From assembly GCF_025561425.1 (NCBI RefSeq), contig NZ_CP094824.1, forward strand, positions 2,604,001 to 2,668,000: DNA of 64,000 nucleotides. The letters are read 5' to 3'. Both the position numbers and the translations under genes were made by a program. The notes under the pieces were generated by a model. That model was given only the letters and a program-made list of their open reading frames with translations. It ran no database searches and was not told the origin of the DNA. Positions 28,466-38,300 of the stretch are shown in pieces. Position 1 is the first letter of the stretch. Each line of letters begins with the position of its first letter. Source of the DNA: Mammaliicoccus sciuri (GTDB taxonomy: Bacteria > Bacillota > Bacilli > Staphylococcales > Staphylococcaceae).

Positions 28466-28805
28466 CTACATCTTCATCCTCACCGCGTAACGCCTCTATT
28501 CTATTTACTTTCGTCAACTTAAATGTTCTATATATAAGTACGAGTAAAAATGCTGTAACAGCAAAACCAATTACGATAGCTGTTAAGATCAATGCTTGAG
28601 GTAAAGGATCGACATAATCTTTTCCTTCTCCATTAATAAGTGGAACATTCTTTCCACCAAACTCGCTCATGGATAAAATCATTAAGTTTGCTACGTGTGT
28701 ATAAATTGCTGTACCAATAACAATTCGAATTAAGTTCTTAGACAAAATCATATATGTTCCTACAAATGTGAGTACGCCTATTATAATAACTAGTATTAAA
28801 TTCAA
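28458..28805 (-). CDS. mnhC2: Na+/H+ antiporter subunit MnhC2
   Basis: 115 residues, NuoK-like with three membrane segments and '[21 protein letters not shown]'. Overlaps mnhB2 by 4 bp; tight coupling fits a stoichiometric complex. Confidence 0.92.
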   Translation of the reverse strand: MNLILVIIIGVLTFVGTYMILSKNLIRIVIGTAIYTHVANLMILSMSEFGGKNVPLINGEGKDYVDPLPQALILTAIVIGFAVTAFLLVLIYRTFKLTKVNRIEALRGEDEDVDE

Positions 28806-29236
28806 CTGTTATCACCACTTATCGCAAGCATAATTGTTACAACTGACCCTACTACAGTAAGTAGTATGCCGAGCTCAAAAAGTGTAACGCTTGATAAATG
28901 AATCTCACCTAACAAAGGCCACGTCATATAGCCATCTTCCTGTGTTAACATCGGATGTCCAAAGAACATTGGAATAATACCTGTCCCAATTGAAATGAGA
29001 CATCCAATAATTGTAACTGCTCTAAAGTCTAATGGCATTGATTGAACGACTGTTTCTACATCAAAAGCTAAAAACATTAAGATAAAGGCTGAGCTAAAGA
29101 CGAGTCCACCAATAAACCCACCACCTGGGTTATCGTGACCAGCAAGAAAAATATAAAATCCGAACGTCAAAATTATGAATATAGCAATTTTGGATATCGT
29201 TTCTAATACAACATCATTTTCTTTCATTTGGCTCAT
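28802..29236 (-). CDS. mnhB2: Na+/H+ antiporter subunit MnhB2
   Basis: 144 residues, four membrane segments, with '[20 protein letters not shown]' (near 28-47), the MnhB signature. The start lies inside the mnhA2 3' end (23-bp overlap). Confidence 0.92.
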   Translation of the reverse strand: MSQMKENDVVLETISKIAIFIILTFGFYIFLAGHDNPGGGFIGGLVFSSAFILMFLAFDVETVVQSMPLDFRAVTIIGCLISIGTGIIPMFFGHPMLTQEDGYMTWPLLGEIHLSSVTLFELGILLTVVGSVVTIMLAISGDNS

Positions 29237-31613
29237 CCTTTCTTATCTTAAATTTAACTAATGTGAATATACCTAATCCTGCAATTAATATAACGATTCC
29301 TTCAAGCATTGTATCTAACGCTCTAAAGTCTCCGAGAATACCGTTAACGATATTTTTAACACCTGCTAATTCGTAAGCATTATCATAGTAGAATGAAATT
29401 TTGTCGAACAGGCTATCTTGTTGCATCATAATGACAAAGACCACAACAGATACTGCCATTAATAAAGCAATTGTTAATTTCACAATTTCACTGATAACGT
29501 TTGATGTATCTTTCTGAACGTTTGGTAAATGATAGAACACTAATAAGAATAATACTGTCGTAATCGTTTCTATAACAAGTTGCGTTAAAGCTAAGTCAGG
29601 TGCTTTCATAAATATGAATACGACCGCGATCGAATATCCGATGACACCATTTAAAATCGTCATTGTCATTCTCTCACGTATAAACATTAACGCTGTTGCG
29701 GTAATCACAATATTAATTAATATAATGATTTCAAATGTTGTCGCTTCAGTAATATGGTAATAAGCAATATCATATATACCGACTTGATAAATACCATATC
29801 CCATAATGACAAAGAAAATTACATAAATAATGTGTAAATATTGATTCAATTTATTGTTCATAATACCTTGAATTGAAAACGTACTGATACGATCTAATGT
29901 ATCCATACCTTTTGTATATAGCGTATTGATTTCTAAGTTTTTAGAAAACTTACTATAAATAACATCCCATTTTGGCACGAGTATAAGAAGTGTCCCAATA
30001 ATGTAAATGCCAAGTGTTAAGAATAATTCTACAGTAAATCCGTGCCATGCTTTAATATGTGGTAAATGAGCCATAATCTCGTTATCGTTGAAGATATCTC
30101 TTAATGCTGGTCCAATTAGGTATTCTCCTAGTACATTCGGTACAAAGAAAATAATTGGAACAAATAATACGATAATCATTGGTGAGATTAATAACCCACC
30201 TCCATCATGACGTGGTACTTTTGGTAATTGTTCTTTTTTAAGCTTACCGAAAAATGGTTCTTTAATGAGTTTAATACAATATACAAATGTAAATATACTG
30301 CCGACAAACCCAGCTAATATCATCACGTTAGACATCGTTTGATTAAAGATATCTGTGTGACCAGTTTCTACTAAACTCGTAAAGAATTTCTCTTTACTTA
30401 AGAAACCATTAAATAACGGAATACCTGCCATAGATAGTGCACTGATTGTCATGACAACTGCTGTTATTGGCATGATTGTTCTTAATCCACCAAGCTTTTT
30501 AACATCTCTTGTTCCTGTTTCATGGTCGATAATACCGACACCCATAAATAGAACACTTTTGAAAATCGCATGGTTAATTAAATGGAATAATGCTGCAAAT
30601 AAACTCGCTAAAAAGATTTCATTATCTGCTTTAAAATTACTATTTAATGCTAATAGCCCTAAACCGATCATCGTCATAATCATACCGAGTTGACTGATTG
30701 TTGAATAGGCAAGCATGGCTTTTAAATCTTTCTTGTTAACTGCAAAGAATGAACCGACTAATAACGTCACTAAACCGATAGTAACAACTGTATAAACGAC
30801 CCATGTACTTTGACCGATAATTGGTGTGAATCTTAATAATAAATATAATCCTGCTTTAACCATTGTTGCTGAATGTAAATAAGCGCTGACAGGCGTTGGT
30901 GCTTCCATTGCATCTGGCAACCAAATATGAAATGGAAATTGTGCAGATTTGGTAAATGCTCCGAGTAAGATTAAAATGACTGCAAGTACAAACCATGGTG
31001 ATTCATAAATTTTATCAATCATACCGACTTGTTCAGTAATTGTATTCGTACCCGTAATGCTGTATAGCAAAATCAATCCAACTAACATTGCCATACCGCC
31101 AAACACTGTAATTAAAAATGATTTCAAAGCACCGTCTTGACTCTTTCTACGTTGATACCAATATGAAATGAGCAAGAATGAAGAAATACTTGTTAACTCC
31201 CAAAATGTATATAACAATATCGTATTATTTGAAAGTACGACACCTAACATTGCTAACATAAACATTAACAAATACGTATAAAATCTTGGAAGATTCTCTT
31301 TTTCATGGGAAAGATAATAAATGGCATATAAGAAGACACCTGCACCAATTAATGAAATAAGTAGTGCAAAAATTAAAGATAGACCATCCAAACGTAAATC
31401 TAAATTAACATCTACAAGTGGAATCCACTCTTGGAAATAAGTAATACTTTGGCCAGCATATATCGTCTTAATTTGACTTAAGAAATATATGGAACTTAGA
31501 ACTGGCGCAATTAAACTTAGCCATCCAGCAAATCGGCTAAACTTTGTATTCATCGTCATGAGCACGATTGACATCACAACGATAATCATTAAAAACAGCC
31601 ATATTAAAGCCAT
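29214..31613 (-). CDS. mnhA2: Na+/H+ antiporter subunit MnhA2
   Basis: 799 residues, about 20 membrane segments. The N-terminal two thirds resemble NuoL ('[18 protein letters not shown]', '[30 protein letters not shown]', '[19 protein letters not shown]'). The C-terminal third is the MnhA-specific DUF4040/MBH region ('[23 protein letters not shown]'). First gene of mnhABCDEFG2, which exchanges monovalent cations for protons and supports pH and salt tolerance. Order and overlaps match the S. aureus mnh2 operon. Confidence 0.93.
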   Translation of the reverse strand: MALIWLFLMIIVVMSIVLMTMNTKFSRFAGWLSLIAPVLSSIYFLSQIKTIYAGQSITYFQEWIPLVDVNLDLRLDGLSLIFALLISLIGAGVFLYAIYYLSHEKENLPRFYTYLLMFMLAMLGVVLSNNTILLYTFWELTSISSFLLISYWYQRRKSQDGALKSFLITVFGGMAMLVGLILLYSITGTNTITEQVGMIDKIYESPWFVLAVILILLGAFTKSAQFPFHIWLPDAMEAPTPVSAYLHSATMVKAGLYLLLRFTPIIGQSTWVVYTVVTIGLVTLLVGSFFAVNKKDLKAMLAYSTISQLGMIMTMIGLGLLALNSNFKADNEIFLASLFAALFHLINHAIFKSVLFMGVGIIDHETGTRDVKKLGGLRTIMPITAVVMTISALSMAGIPLFNGFLSKEKFFTSLVETGHTDIFNQTMSNVMILAGFVGSIFTFVYCIKLIKEPFFGKLKKEQLPKVPRHDGGGLLISPMIIVLFVPIIFFVPNVLGEYLIGPALRDIFNDNEIMAHLPHIKAWHGFTVELFLTLGIYIIGTLLILVPKWDVIYSKFSKNLEINTLYTKGMDTLDRISTFSIQGIMNNKLNQYLHIIYVIFFVIMGYGIYQVGIYDIAYYHITEATTFEIIILINIVITATALMFIRERMTMTILNGVIGYSIAVVFIFMKAPDLALTQLVIETITTVLFLLVFYHLPNVQKDTSNVISEIVKLTIALLMAVSVVVFVIMMQQDSLFDKISFYYDNAYELAGVKNIVNGILGDFRALDTMLEGIVILIAGLGIFTLVKFKIRKDEPNERK

Positions 31614-31631
31614 ACATTAACCCCTTTCTCT

Positions 31632-32183
31632 CTATATATTAAGTTCAATTGTCGTTTCTTTTTTTATTGTCGTGACATCAATAAATTTTAAAGTTTCTAT
31701 TAAAGATTGATGTCCGAGGTATTTTTGAATAATCGAAACTGATACCCCTGATTTGAAGGCATGATATGCAAAGGTCTTTCTTAACGAGTACAACCCGATA
31801 TTCTTCAACCCTACTTCTTCAGCAGCAACATGTATAATTCGATAAGCTTGTTGCCTTGATAATTGTTTTTTTGTTTTGATGGACATAAACACAAAGTCAT
31901 CTCTTTTTAATCCTTCTTCATAAATAAAAGTAGATAAACTCGATCTCAAATGTAACGGTATAACGACTTTAATTAAATCTTGTTCATCATTTATCCAATC
32001 TTGTTTAATATCATTATCCTCATCATATAAATCTTGGACTGTTAAATTAAGTAACTGGTTTACTTTCATACCTGTATGAATAGCTAAGCTAAACAATAAA
32101 TAGTCTCGTTCACTATGTGATTTCAATACTTCATACATTGCTCTAATGTCATCTTTATTCTTAATTGGAGATACTTGTTGCAT
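31632..32183 (-). CDS. Tyrosine-recombinase-like protein lacking the catalytic tyrosine
   Basis: 183 residues covering only the catalytic domain of the phage-integrase family. Residues aligned by motif: first Arg replaced by Lys40 ('HTGMKVNQLL'), HxLR present as 'LYSLRK' (Tyr132, Arg135), His158 kept in LGHQS, and Phe167 where Tyr is expected (LKFIDV). No N-terminal core-binding domain. A DNA-cleaving role is therefore unlikely; a regulatory or structural role is possible. A similar small gene sits beside mnh2 in S. aureus, as far as I recall, so this is probably an old resident, not a recent arrival. Confidence 0.75.
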   Translation of the reverse strand: MQQVSPIKNKDDIRAMYEVLKSHSERDYLLFSLAIHTGMKVNQLLNLTVQDLYDEDNDIKQDWINDEQDLIKVVIPLHLRSSLSTFIYEEGLKRDDFVFMSIKTKKQLSRQQAYRIIHVAAEEVGLKNIGLYSLRKTFAYHAFKSGVSVSIIQKYLGHQSLIETLKFIDVTTIKKETTIELNI

Positions 32184-32319
32184 AAATTTGGTCCATCCTT
32201 CCTAATTAAGATACATATTTATAATAATATATATTTGAGTAACATGAAAGAAATTTATACATTTTTTTGTCGTTTTTACATACTAATTTCGATATATAAA
32301 GTGAAAGGAGGTTTTAATT

Positions 32320-32529
32320 ATGGAAACAGTTAAAGACATTAACATTATTTTATTACATCAGTATTTAGATGAAGCTTCTAAAGTAAAAACTGTTCAACGT
32401 AAATTTAATGCAATTAATTTAAACGTTACACCAGAACAAGTTAAAACTTTTAAAGGCATTATCGAAACATTAAGTGACGAGAAATTTAAAGATGCGTATA
32501 TCGTCAAAACAATACAGATAGAAAATTAA
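32320..32529 (+). CDS. Small conserved protein, DUF1659-like
   Basis: 69 residues with 'VQRKFNAINLNVTPEQVKTFKGIIETLS'. This looks like the DUF1659 proteins that pair with DUF2922 proteins in Firmicutes. Strong SD AAAGGAGG. Function unknown. Followed after 32 bp by the DUF2922-like gene. Confidence 0.75.
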   Translation: METVKDINIILLHQYLDEASKVKTVQRKFNAINLNVTPEQVKTFKGIIETLSDEKFKDAYIVKTIQIEN

Positions 32530-32561
32530 TGCTATCTAAAAAATATTTAGGAGGTGAAAAC

Positions 32562-32777
32562 ATGAAAAGAGTATTGGAGTTAACATTCAAAACATCATTA
32601 GATAAGACATTTACTTTACAAATTGAAAATCCAAAAGCAGACTTATCAAGCGATATTGTTGAAGATGCGATGAATAAAATTATGAAGCTTAACTTATTTA
32701 ACTTAAACAAAGGTGAGCTTGTATCAATCCATTCAGCACAATATATCGAGCGCAGCACACGTCAATTGATTAAATAA
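32562..32777 (+). CDS. Small conserved protein, DUF2922-like
   Basis: 71 residues from ATG 32562 (SD GGAGGTG). An upstream in-frame ATG at 32529 overlaps the preceding stop and has no SD. 'KRVLELTFKTSLDKTFTLQIENPKADLS' fits DUF2922. Function unknown; co-transcribed with the DUF1659-like gene. Transcription probably stops in the 164-bp hairpin repeat that begins 18 bp downstream. Confidence 0.78.
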   Translation: MKRVLELTFKTSLDKTFTLQIENPKADLSSDIVEDAMNKIMKLNLFNLNKGELVSIHSAQYIERSTRQLIK

Positions 32778-32794
32778 GTATTCTATAACAATAG

Positions 32795-32958
32795 AAGGGA
32801 GCGGGACAGAAATCTAATTTGTATAAAGAGATTTCGTAGTCCCGCCCCGGCAAGGATGACTAGAGTTGAAAAAAGCTTGCTACAAGCGCATTTCGGGTTC
32901 AGTCATCTACTGCCAATATACTAAAACAGGCTGAGACATTACTTTATGTCCCAGCCTG
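32795..32958. repeat. 164-bp dispersed intergenic repeat, copy 2
   Basis: Same as 4291-4453 with a handful of changes (TTCGGGTTC for TTCAATTC; AAAGAG for AAAAAG). It separates the convergent DUF2922-like and SarA-like genes. The 3' hairpin CAGGCTG...CAGCCTG followed by TTTTC suits a terminator. Confidence 0.85.
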
Positions 32959-32963
32959 TTTTC

Positions 32964-33293
32964 TTATATATCTTTAACGAGCGTTTCGTATTTTTCTTTA
33001 TGTGTTGCATCCATGAAATAGTAAACTTTTCTTTCATCTAGATTACTTCTATATTTATCGATTAAACCTTTTCTATATAATTTTGCTAAGTTTGTACCTA
33101 TATTAGAAGGTCTTGTTTTTAATTCTAAAAGCTTCCCACTTAGAATTTCTTTAATTGTAATTTCTTTTGCAGTATATATTTCTTCTAAAATAATGAAATC
33201 AACGAGTGATAATTTCTTTTCATTCTTTAAAGTTGTCACTTTATTCTCTTAGTCGATCATTTGTTGAATGGTTTTGTTAAATGTTTCTATCAA
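32964..33293 (-). pseudogene. SarA-family winged-helix regulator with an early in-frame TAA
   Basis: A good SD (GGGAGGG) precedes TTG 33291-33293, followed by MIETFNKTIQQMID, then TAA (33249-33251), then in the same frame ENKVTTLKNEKKLSLVDFIILEEIY... to 32964. The last 91 codons (from GTG 33239) contain the SarA/MarR-type wing 'GLIDKYRSNLDERKVYYF'. The complete frame has the N-terminal length of SarA-type proteins. A leader peptide with reinitiation at GTG 33239 is the alternative. Confidence 0.65.
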
Positions 33294-33512
33294 GTAAAGC
33301 CCTCCCAATTTAAATTTTCCCGATTTTTAATAGTTCACAACACACAAATTTCATTAATTATTATTTTAACGTGTTTTAAATTCATATTTTGATTAAATCG
33401 ATTAACATATTTGATTTATTATGAAGTATCTTCTCCATTTTATTTAATTAGGTAACATTTACATACGATTTTTGATATCATATTGTTAAATAAATAACTA
33501 TATTGACAGAAT

Positions 33513-34601
33513 TTGATGTTTTATTCCATAATTTGTCTTTATTTAGAGGTGATTATTTGTACAATTATAAGATTTCACTACATAAGGGAAAGTATCATTA
33601 ACCCAAAATTACTCGGATATGGCGCTTTATGTTTCGTTTTAGAAGGTCATACAGAACTTACTTTAAATCATACGACTTATGAGTATAATGTTGGTGATTT
33701 ATTTTATCTTCAAGATAACGATAATTATTTACCCATTATTAATAATGGATTGGTCGCTATACTTCATATTAGTTATGCGATGATGGAAAATTTAAGTGGA
33801 GAAGAAGCATTTGTCTTTAGAATCCCCCGTACTTCGAAGACTAATGAATTAGATAGATACAAACATGAAATTAAAGATTTATATATTAGAGCTATTCTTG
33901 CAAACTTAACAAACGTTAAAATTAGATGCAGTAATTACGTTGTTGAGATTTATAAGATTATGTTTGAACGTTTTCAAGTGGATACTAAAAATTATGGTCA
34001 TATTGAAATTGAACTTAGCAGCCTTATTTATAAAGTAAAACAATATATTGATCAAGATTATCACTTAATAGTGTCGCAAGTCAAGTTTTATATCTCTCCT
34101 GAACATCTATCAAGAGAATTTTCTAAACAAATGGGGACAATATTTATTCAATATTTAAAGGAAACAAGACTTTTTCAAGCGACATATGCATTATTGTTCA
34201 CGCAGTTTAAAACAGAACAAATCGCAAATAGTCATGGTTTTTCTAGTTATCATAACTTTAATAGACAATTTAAAGAGCAATTTCATGTAACGCCTAATCA
34301 ATACCGTCTTCAATACCGTCTTCAATATAGACGTCATAAAAAAGATAAAGAAAATGAAGTAATTTCTAAAGAGGAAAAAGCTTCATTGATTTCAAAATTA
34401 CAAAAATTGATGCATAATAAATCGTTTGTTCATGAATATAAAAGAATGGCATTTAGTGATGTACCATTTCAGACACTCTCAGCAAATCATAAGACATATT
34501 TACATATCGGTGATGTTTATGATTTTTATACACCTTTTCTAGGAGAAATTTTAGAAAATGTAGAGAAAATGACGGATACACCCATTATTGTTATTCTTTG
34601 A
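33513..34601 (+). pseudogene. N-terminal half of an AraC-family regulator (Rbf/Rsp type), split by the island
   Basis: A cupin-like N-terminus ('GYGALCFVLEGHTELTLN', 'YNVGDLFYLQDND') is followed by the AraC HTH pair ('YHLIVSQVKFYISPEHLSREFSKQ' and 'QIANSHGFSSYHNFNRQFKEQFHVTPNQYR'). The start of a C-terminal domain is cut at TDTPII by the island; four codons later a stop follows. The rest continues at 46794-47948. The SD GAGGTGA (33546-33552) points to TTG 33557, whose frame (MYNYKISLHKGKYH) ends at a TAA near 33599, suggesting an extra frameshift. A shortened cupin-HTH protein could still be made. Confidence 0.8.
34584..34590 (+). other. Island attachment core, left junction
   Basis: ATTATTG, in codon phase with the AraC gene. 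It matches 46794-46800. The longer windows ATTATTGTTATTCTTTG and ATTATTGCTCTTCATTG agree at 14 of 17 positions, as expected for hybrid left and right junctions. Confidence 0.75.
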
Positions 34602-34742
34602 AACACACTATATTTAGACATACTCATACATATTCAAAAGACTTTAATATCAACGTTTATAAGAGGTAAGTCTAAAAATTATTAGATATGAATACTCATG
34701 TTAGTTCGCAACTTTGCGAAATATTTGCGAATTAATCTCTTA

Positions 34743-35717
34743 TTACTTATAGATTAAATCCGAAGAATAAGAGTAAGGAATTCGAGATTTCATCTCAGTA
34801 TTTTTCCACCCAATCTCTTCGTGAGACTTTTCACTAATCTCATTAGCATTATCATCTTTAAACAATTCAACAACTCTTCTCAGCACTTCTTCTTCTTTTT
34901 TATCAAAAATATATTCTTCATTAACATTAGACTTTATATACTCTCCTGTATAACTGTTCATATATCCAAAAGGTTCCCATTCTATAGAACCTTCTTCAAC
35001 TAAGAGTCCATATAGTAAATCAGCTTTTTGAGGTACTGGGCCATAATGATTTTTAATATATGTTAGTCCTATCATTGACTTAGTGTATCTACTAAAATAA
35101 ATGAAATCAGTATAAAACAGCAATTTATTCAATTTAGTTTTAGAGATATAATCTAACTTAGAAGCAAAATAATCGATAACTACTTCTAATTTTCTTAAAT
35201 TCATTTTTTTAAAACCGTTGTTTATATCTACGTTGTCATCACAAAGTATTATTTCTATGGATTTTAATTCTTTATTTTCATTTAGGTCTTTTAATTCTTC
35301 GATTCTTTTTAAAAATTTGATCTGTAAACTCTCTTCTAAGTTATTTTTATTCATATTAAAAAGTTCTACTATTTTGTTAGTACTTTTTTTTAAATCTATA
35401 TATAAACTATTATTTACCTTTGAAGGCAATGCTCCCTTTTCATAACGTGATATGCTAGCTTTACCTATGCCTGTAATCTTTGAAAAATCTCTTTGCGAAA
35501 GATTAAATGTTTCTCTAATTCTTTTAAATTCATCTTTTCCCAAAATATTATGTTTTGTTCTATATTTATCAAATGCTTTATTTATAGCTATGTTGTCTAA
35601 TTCTTCATCAAATATTTTTTCGTGAGTATCAGAATCAAATCTAAAGTTAGAAACTACTTCAATATCCTCGTCTCTCACTTTAAAAACTTCAATATCGTTT
35701 TTAATATATGTGTTCAT
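34743..35717 (-). CDS. Antitoxin with Xre-type HTH and SocA/Panacea (DUF4065) domain
   Basis: 324 residues from ATG 35717 (SD GAGGTG, 6 nt; the GTG at 35726 lies in the SD). A helix-turn-helix at about residues 60-95 ('FNLSQRDFSKITGIGKASISRYEKG') has the flavour of MqsA-type antitoxins. The C-terminal half is a Panacea domain ('KTKLNKLLFYTDFIYFSRYTKSMIGLTYIKNHYGPVPQK'). Follows the MqsR-like gene by about 20 bp, the toxin-antitoxin order of mqsRA. Expected to neutralise the toxin and repress the operon. It is the outermost gene at the island edge, a cargo position. Confidence 0.75.
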   Translation of the reverse strand: MNTYIKNDIEVFKVRDEDIEVVSNFRFDSDTHEKIFDEELDNIAINKAFDKYRTKHNILGKDEFKRIRETFNLSQRDFSKITGIGKASISRYEKGALPSKVNNSLYIDLKKSTNKIVELFNMNKNNLEESLQIKFLKRIEELKDLNENKELKSIEIILCDDNVDINNGFKKMNLRKLEVVIDYFASKLDYISKTKLNKLLFYTDFIYFSRYTKSMIGLTYIKNHYGPVPQKADLLYGLLVEEGSIEWEPFGYMNSYTGEYIKSNVNEEYIFDKKEEEVLRRVVELFKDDNANEISEKSHEEIGWKNTEMKSRIPYSYSSDLIYK

Positions 35718-35737
35718 ATAAATCACCTCTTTATAAT

Positions 35738-36148
35738 TTATTTTTTGTATGGTAGAGTAAATGGCCCATTAGAAGGTTTAAAAGATAATACTTTGCATAA
35801 ATTGTTGTTTGATAACTTGATTTTTATATATACTTGAACATCTTCAATCTCTTTTCCGAACTCCCAAACTTCTGTTCCATCACCATTATGATCAGGACTT
35901 GGTCCTCTATCATAATCTAAATAAGTTAACTCCATCAACTCTTCTACAGCTAAATCTATGTCTAAACCTAGTACCGTTATTCCATCATATGTTCTAGGAA
36001 TAAATTCCACACCTTTACTTATTTGTGTTTTAAACTCTACTAAAAATCTATTAATATGATTTATTGATGTTGTTTGATTTTTACACATTGTCACGGCACC
36101 TATCTTAGTGGTATCTTTTGATACCATTTTAACACGTTTATTTTCCAT
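35738..36148 (-). CDS. MqsR-like toxin of a type II toxin-antitoxin pair
   Basis: About 136 residues. The end 'EDVQVYIKIKLSNNNLCKVLSFK' resembles the C-terminal strands of MqsR ribonucleases, and the middle 'GLDIDLAVEELMELTYLDYDRGPSPDHNG' fits the helix before it. The start is uncertain: ATG 36148 is used, an upstream TTG at 36154 is in frame, and no clear SD is present, which would keep expression low. mRNA cleavage is the family activity; here it is inference. A 7-4-7 palindrome 92 bp upstream may be the operator. Confidence 0.6.
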   Translation of the reverse strand: MENKRVKMVSKDTTKIGAVTMCKNQTTSINHINRFLVEFKTQISKGVEFIPRTYDGITVLGLDIDLAVEELMELTYLDYDRGPSPDHNGDGTEVWEFGKEIEDVQVYIKIKLSNNNLCKVLSFKPSNGPFTLPYKK

Positions 36149-36239
36149 ACACAAATTTTTTAAGCTGTTATTTTAGCCAAATTAGTTTTTTGTCTACAAG
36201 TCTATTTATAACTACAGTTGTATTATTTAACCAATACTA

Positions 36240-36257
36240 TTACTCATTTTTGAGTAA
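36240..36257 (-). promoter_or_regulatory. Palindrome upstream of the toxin-antitoxin operon
   Basis: TTACTCA-tttt-TGAGTAA, perfect 7-4-7, with another half site ATTACTCA near 36316-36323. It sits between the toxin gene and the upstream membrane-protein gene. A candidate autoregulatory operator for the HTH antitoxin; not proven. Confidence 0.45.
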
Positions 36258-36434
36258 CAGACTTTTTTGTCCGTAACCTATTTTATTGAACTTGCTCAAA
36301 ATTGTGCGTGTTCCCTATTACTCAAAGCGATTTTTAGGCAAGTTAGCCTATATAACTCCCCACATAAAAGTATTAACTGTTGTCTGAATTATAATAATTA
36401 ATGGCCATAATACACCTTTTTATCAATTAAAACT

Positions 36435-37073
36435 TTAGTACTCTTTATCTTCTTCATCATATTTTGAACGGTAAGCACTCATACAAATACTTCTTGCTTG
36501 TGATCTTTCTCTAGTATTCAACTCGCACTCTCTTAATTCACTCTCTTGAACGATTTGCTCATTATCTTTTATGATATATCCTTCTTTATTATAAACATTT
36601 ACATCGTGATATAAAGTATCATCGATAGTTATACTCTCATTGCTAGATATAGAATATTTAAAACGTTCACTTTCATATGTTATAAATGGATTACTAGATT
36701 TAATAATTGTGTAGTTTTTAGTCTTTATATCTATTAAGTACTCTTTTTTGTTTTTTTCAACAATTTTCTTTATATCACTTAATTTATTATATAATTCAAG
36801 AGGACTATGTAATTCACCAGGATTTTTTAAATCAAATTTGTTTTTTAGTTTTACTTCAACCTTATTATTATATGCTTGATACCTAACATATAAAATCTCA
36901 TTTTTATACTTTTTATTTATTTGTTTTAAAGTCTTATCTTCATAGTTACTTATTATTCTTTCAGCCTTACTATTTTCTATTTGCTCTTTTATTTCCATAA
37001 CACTCTTCGGTATAAGTACAATACTTATTACACCTAATAACACTAATAATAAAATCCTCTTTTTTGTAAACAT
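36435..37073 (-). CDS. Island protein with N-terminal membrane anchor, unknown function
   Basis: 212 residues. One hydrophobic segment (about 6-23) is followed by a long, lysine-rich hydrophilic region without a motif I recognise, ending in a Cys/Arg-rich tail ('CELNTRERSQARSICMSAYRSKYDEEDK'). Probably a single-pass protein with most of its mass outside the membrane. It lies alone between non-coding stretches among the accessory genes. Could be secreted cargo or a phage-interference factor; I cannot tell. Confidence 0.65.
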   Translation of the reverse strand: MFTKKRILLLVLLGVISIVLIPKSVMEIKEQIENSKAERIISNYEDKTLKQINKKYKNEILYVRYQAYNNKVEVKLKNKFDLKNPGELHSPLELYNKLSDIKKIVEKNKKEYLIDIKTKNYTIIKSSNPFITYESERFKYSISSNESITIDDTLYHDVNVYNKEGYIIKDNEQIVQESELRECELNTRERSQARSICMSAYRSKYDEEDKEY

Positions 37074-37487
37074 TCTCTTATTCGTCCATTCCTAAATATT
37101 TCTATAAAAACACTTTAAACTACTTAAGCATTATTCAATTAATATTTAAAACTTTAATACATTACGTTATATTACATATTTAGCAATTTTATTATATCCT
37201 ATTAGTTATAATTGTAGTACTTTTTATTTTTAACCCTACTCTTTTTATATGCCAATTTATTTAAAACAATCATTCGCCTATAACTGTTGGTATATTTGAG
37301 TTATACGGCTATTTTCCAGTTATTAAATCCCTTTAAAAATTAGCATAAATTGACTTTAAATATTATGCTATACCTATCCTAAAACTATCCCTTAATAATA
37401 CCCTGCTACACTCAAGCAATACATATCATTAATCATATATTCAATGTAGTAATTTAGTGTTTTTAAACATAACAAAAGAGATCACCA
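37074..37487. other. 414-bp AT-rich non-coding stretch in the island
   Basis: No open frame or clear RNA structure is seen. It probably holds the promoter of the membrane-anchored protein and the end of the replication/packaging transcript. It marks the border between island backbone and accessory genes. Confidence 0.4.
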
Positions 37488-37817
37488 TTAAGGCAATCTC
37501 TCAATCATTTCGTTATATAGTTGTCTCACACGTTCTCCACTTAAATTAAAATACTTACCTACTTCTCTATATGTCTTGCCTTCACTTAACAATAAGAATA
37601 TAAAATACTCCTTATCACTGGCTACCTTCTCAATGATTGATTCTATTTCATTAAAGCGTATATGCGCATCTATATCATGATCGTGCATAATTTCAGCATC
37701 ATCATTCAGATTAAAGAATGTGTCTAAATCTTCATCTTGATAGTTAATAGGCTTAGCTAACTTGTGGAAATTAGAGATAAACTCTTTCATTTCCTGCTTA
37801 TCATCTATACAGTACAT
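37488..37817 (-). CDS. Small sigma-70 region-4-like regulator of the island
   Basis: 109 residues. An acidic N-terminus is followed by a C-terminal helix-turn-helix, 'LSEGKTYREVGKYFNLSGERVRQLYNEMIERL', close to sigma-70 region 4. No region 2 is present, so it is not a complete sigma factor. Comparable small proteins in phages and islands act as late-transcription activators, which would fit a place at the end of the packaging operon. Function inferred. Confidence 0.65.
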   Translation of the reverse strand: MYCIDDKQEMKEFISNFHKLAKPINYQDEDLDTFFNLNDDAEIMHDHDIDAHIRFNEIESIIEKVASDKEYFIFLLLSEGKTYREVGKYFNLSGERVRQLYNEMIERLP

Positions 37818-37895
37818 GCTTTATCCTCCACTTTAAATGTTGCTACCTCGTTAATAGGCTTTATTTGCTCTATATCGCTTGTTTTTCGACACGCT

Positions 37896-38282
37896 TTATA
37901 CAAATCGACTTGTAAACCTATCAATCACATCAAAGTCTTTTACACGCCCATTAGTAGCCATGTAACGCATGATATCTCGTTGCTCTTGTAATGTATAAGA
38001 ACTGATTACTCGCTTTAATATCTTTAATCTTTCATCAGACTTACGCTTGTAGTAGCTTAGCTTATTTTTTTCTTCAACGATATATATAACCAGCTTGTCT
38101 AGTGGATAAGAAGTGGATACCAATCGACCATTTTCATCAGTGATAACATGCGACATATTTAAGTGATACATACTCTCTATTTGCATATTCATAGCTTTAA
38201 TCTTACTATTAATAATTTTCGGGTTAAACTTCATCAATAACTCATACTCTGTGAACTTATTTTTTTCAAAGTCTGGTAGCAT
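37896..38282 (-). CDS. Island protein of unknown function
   Basis: 128 residues, hydrophilic and mostly helical. 'NKLSYYKRKSDERLKILKRVISSYTLQEQRDIMRYM' resembles the helical end of phage late-transcription regulators (ArpU/RinA-like), but the match is weak. Lies 19 bp after the terminase small subunit on the same strand. Confidence 0.6.
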   Translation of the reverse strand: MLPDFEKNKFTEYELLMKFNPKIINSKIKAMNMQIESMYHLNMSHVITDENGRLVSTSYPLDKLVIYIVEEKNKLSYYKRKSDERLKILKRVISSYTLQEQRDIMRYMATNGRVKDFDVIDRFTSRFV

Positions 38283-38300
38283 TTAACCACTCCTTATACA

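Noticed and set aside
31632-32183. Recombinase-like gene as the integrase of a second island
   Set aside because: It lacks the catalytic Tyr and the core-binding domain, and no attachment repeats or cargo are visible around it.
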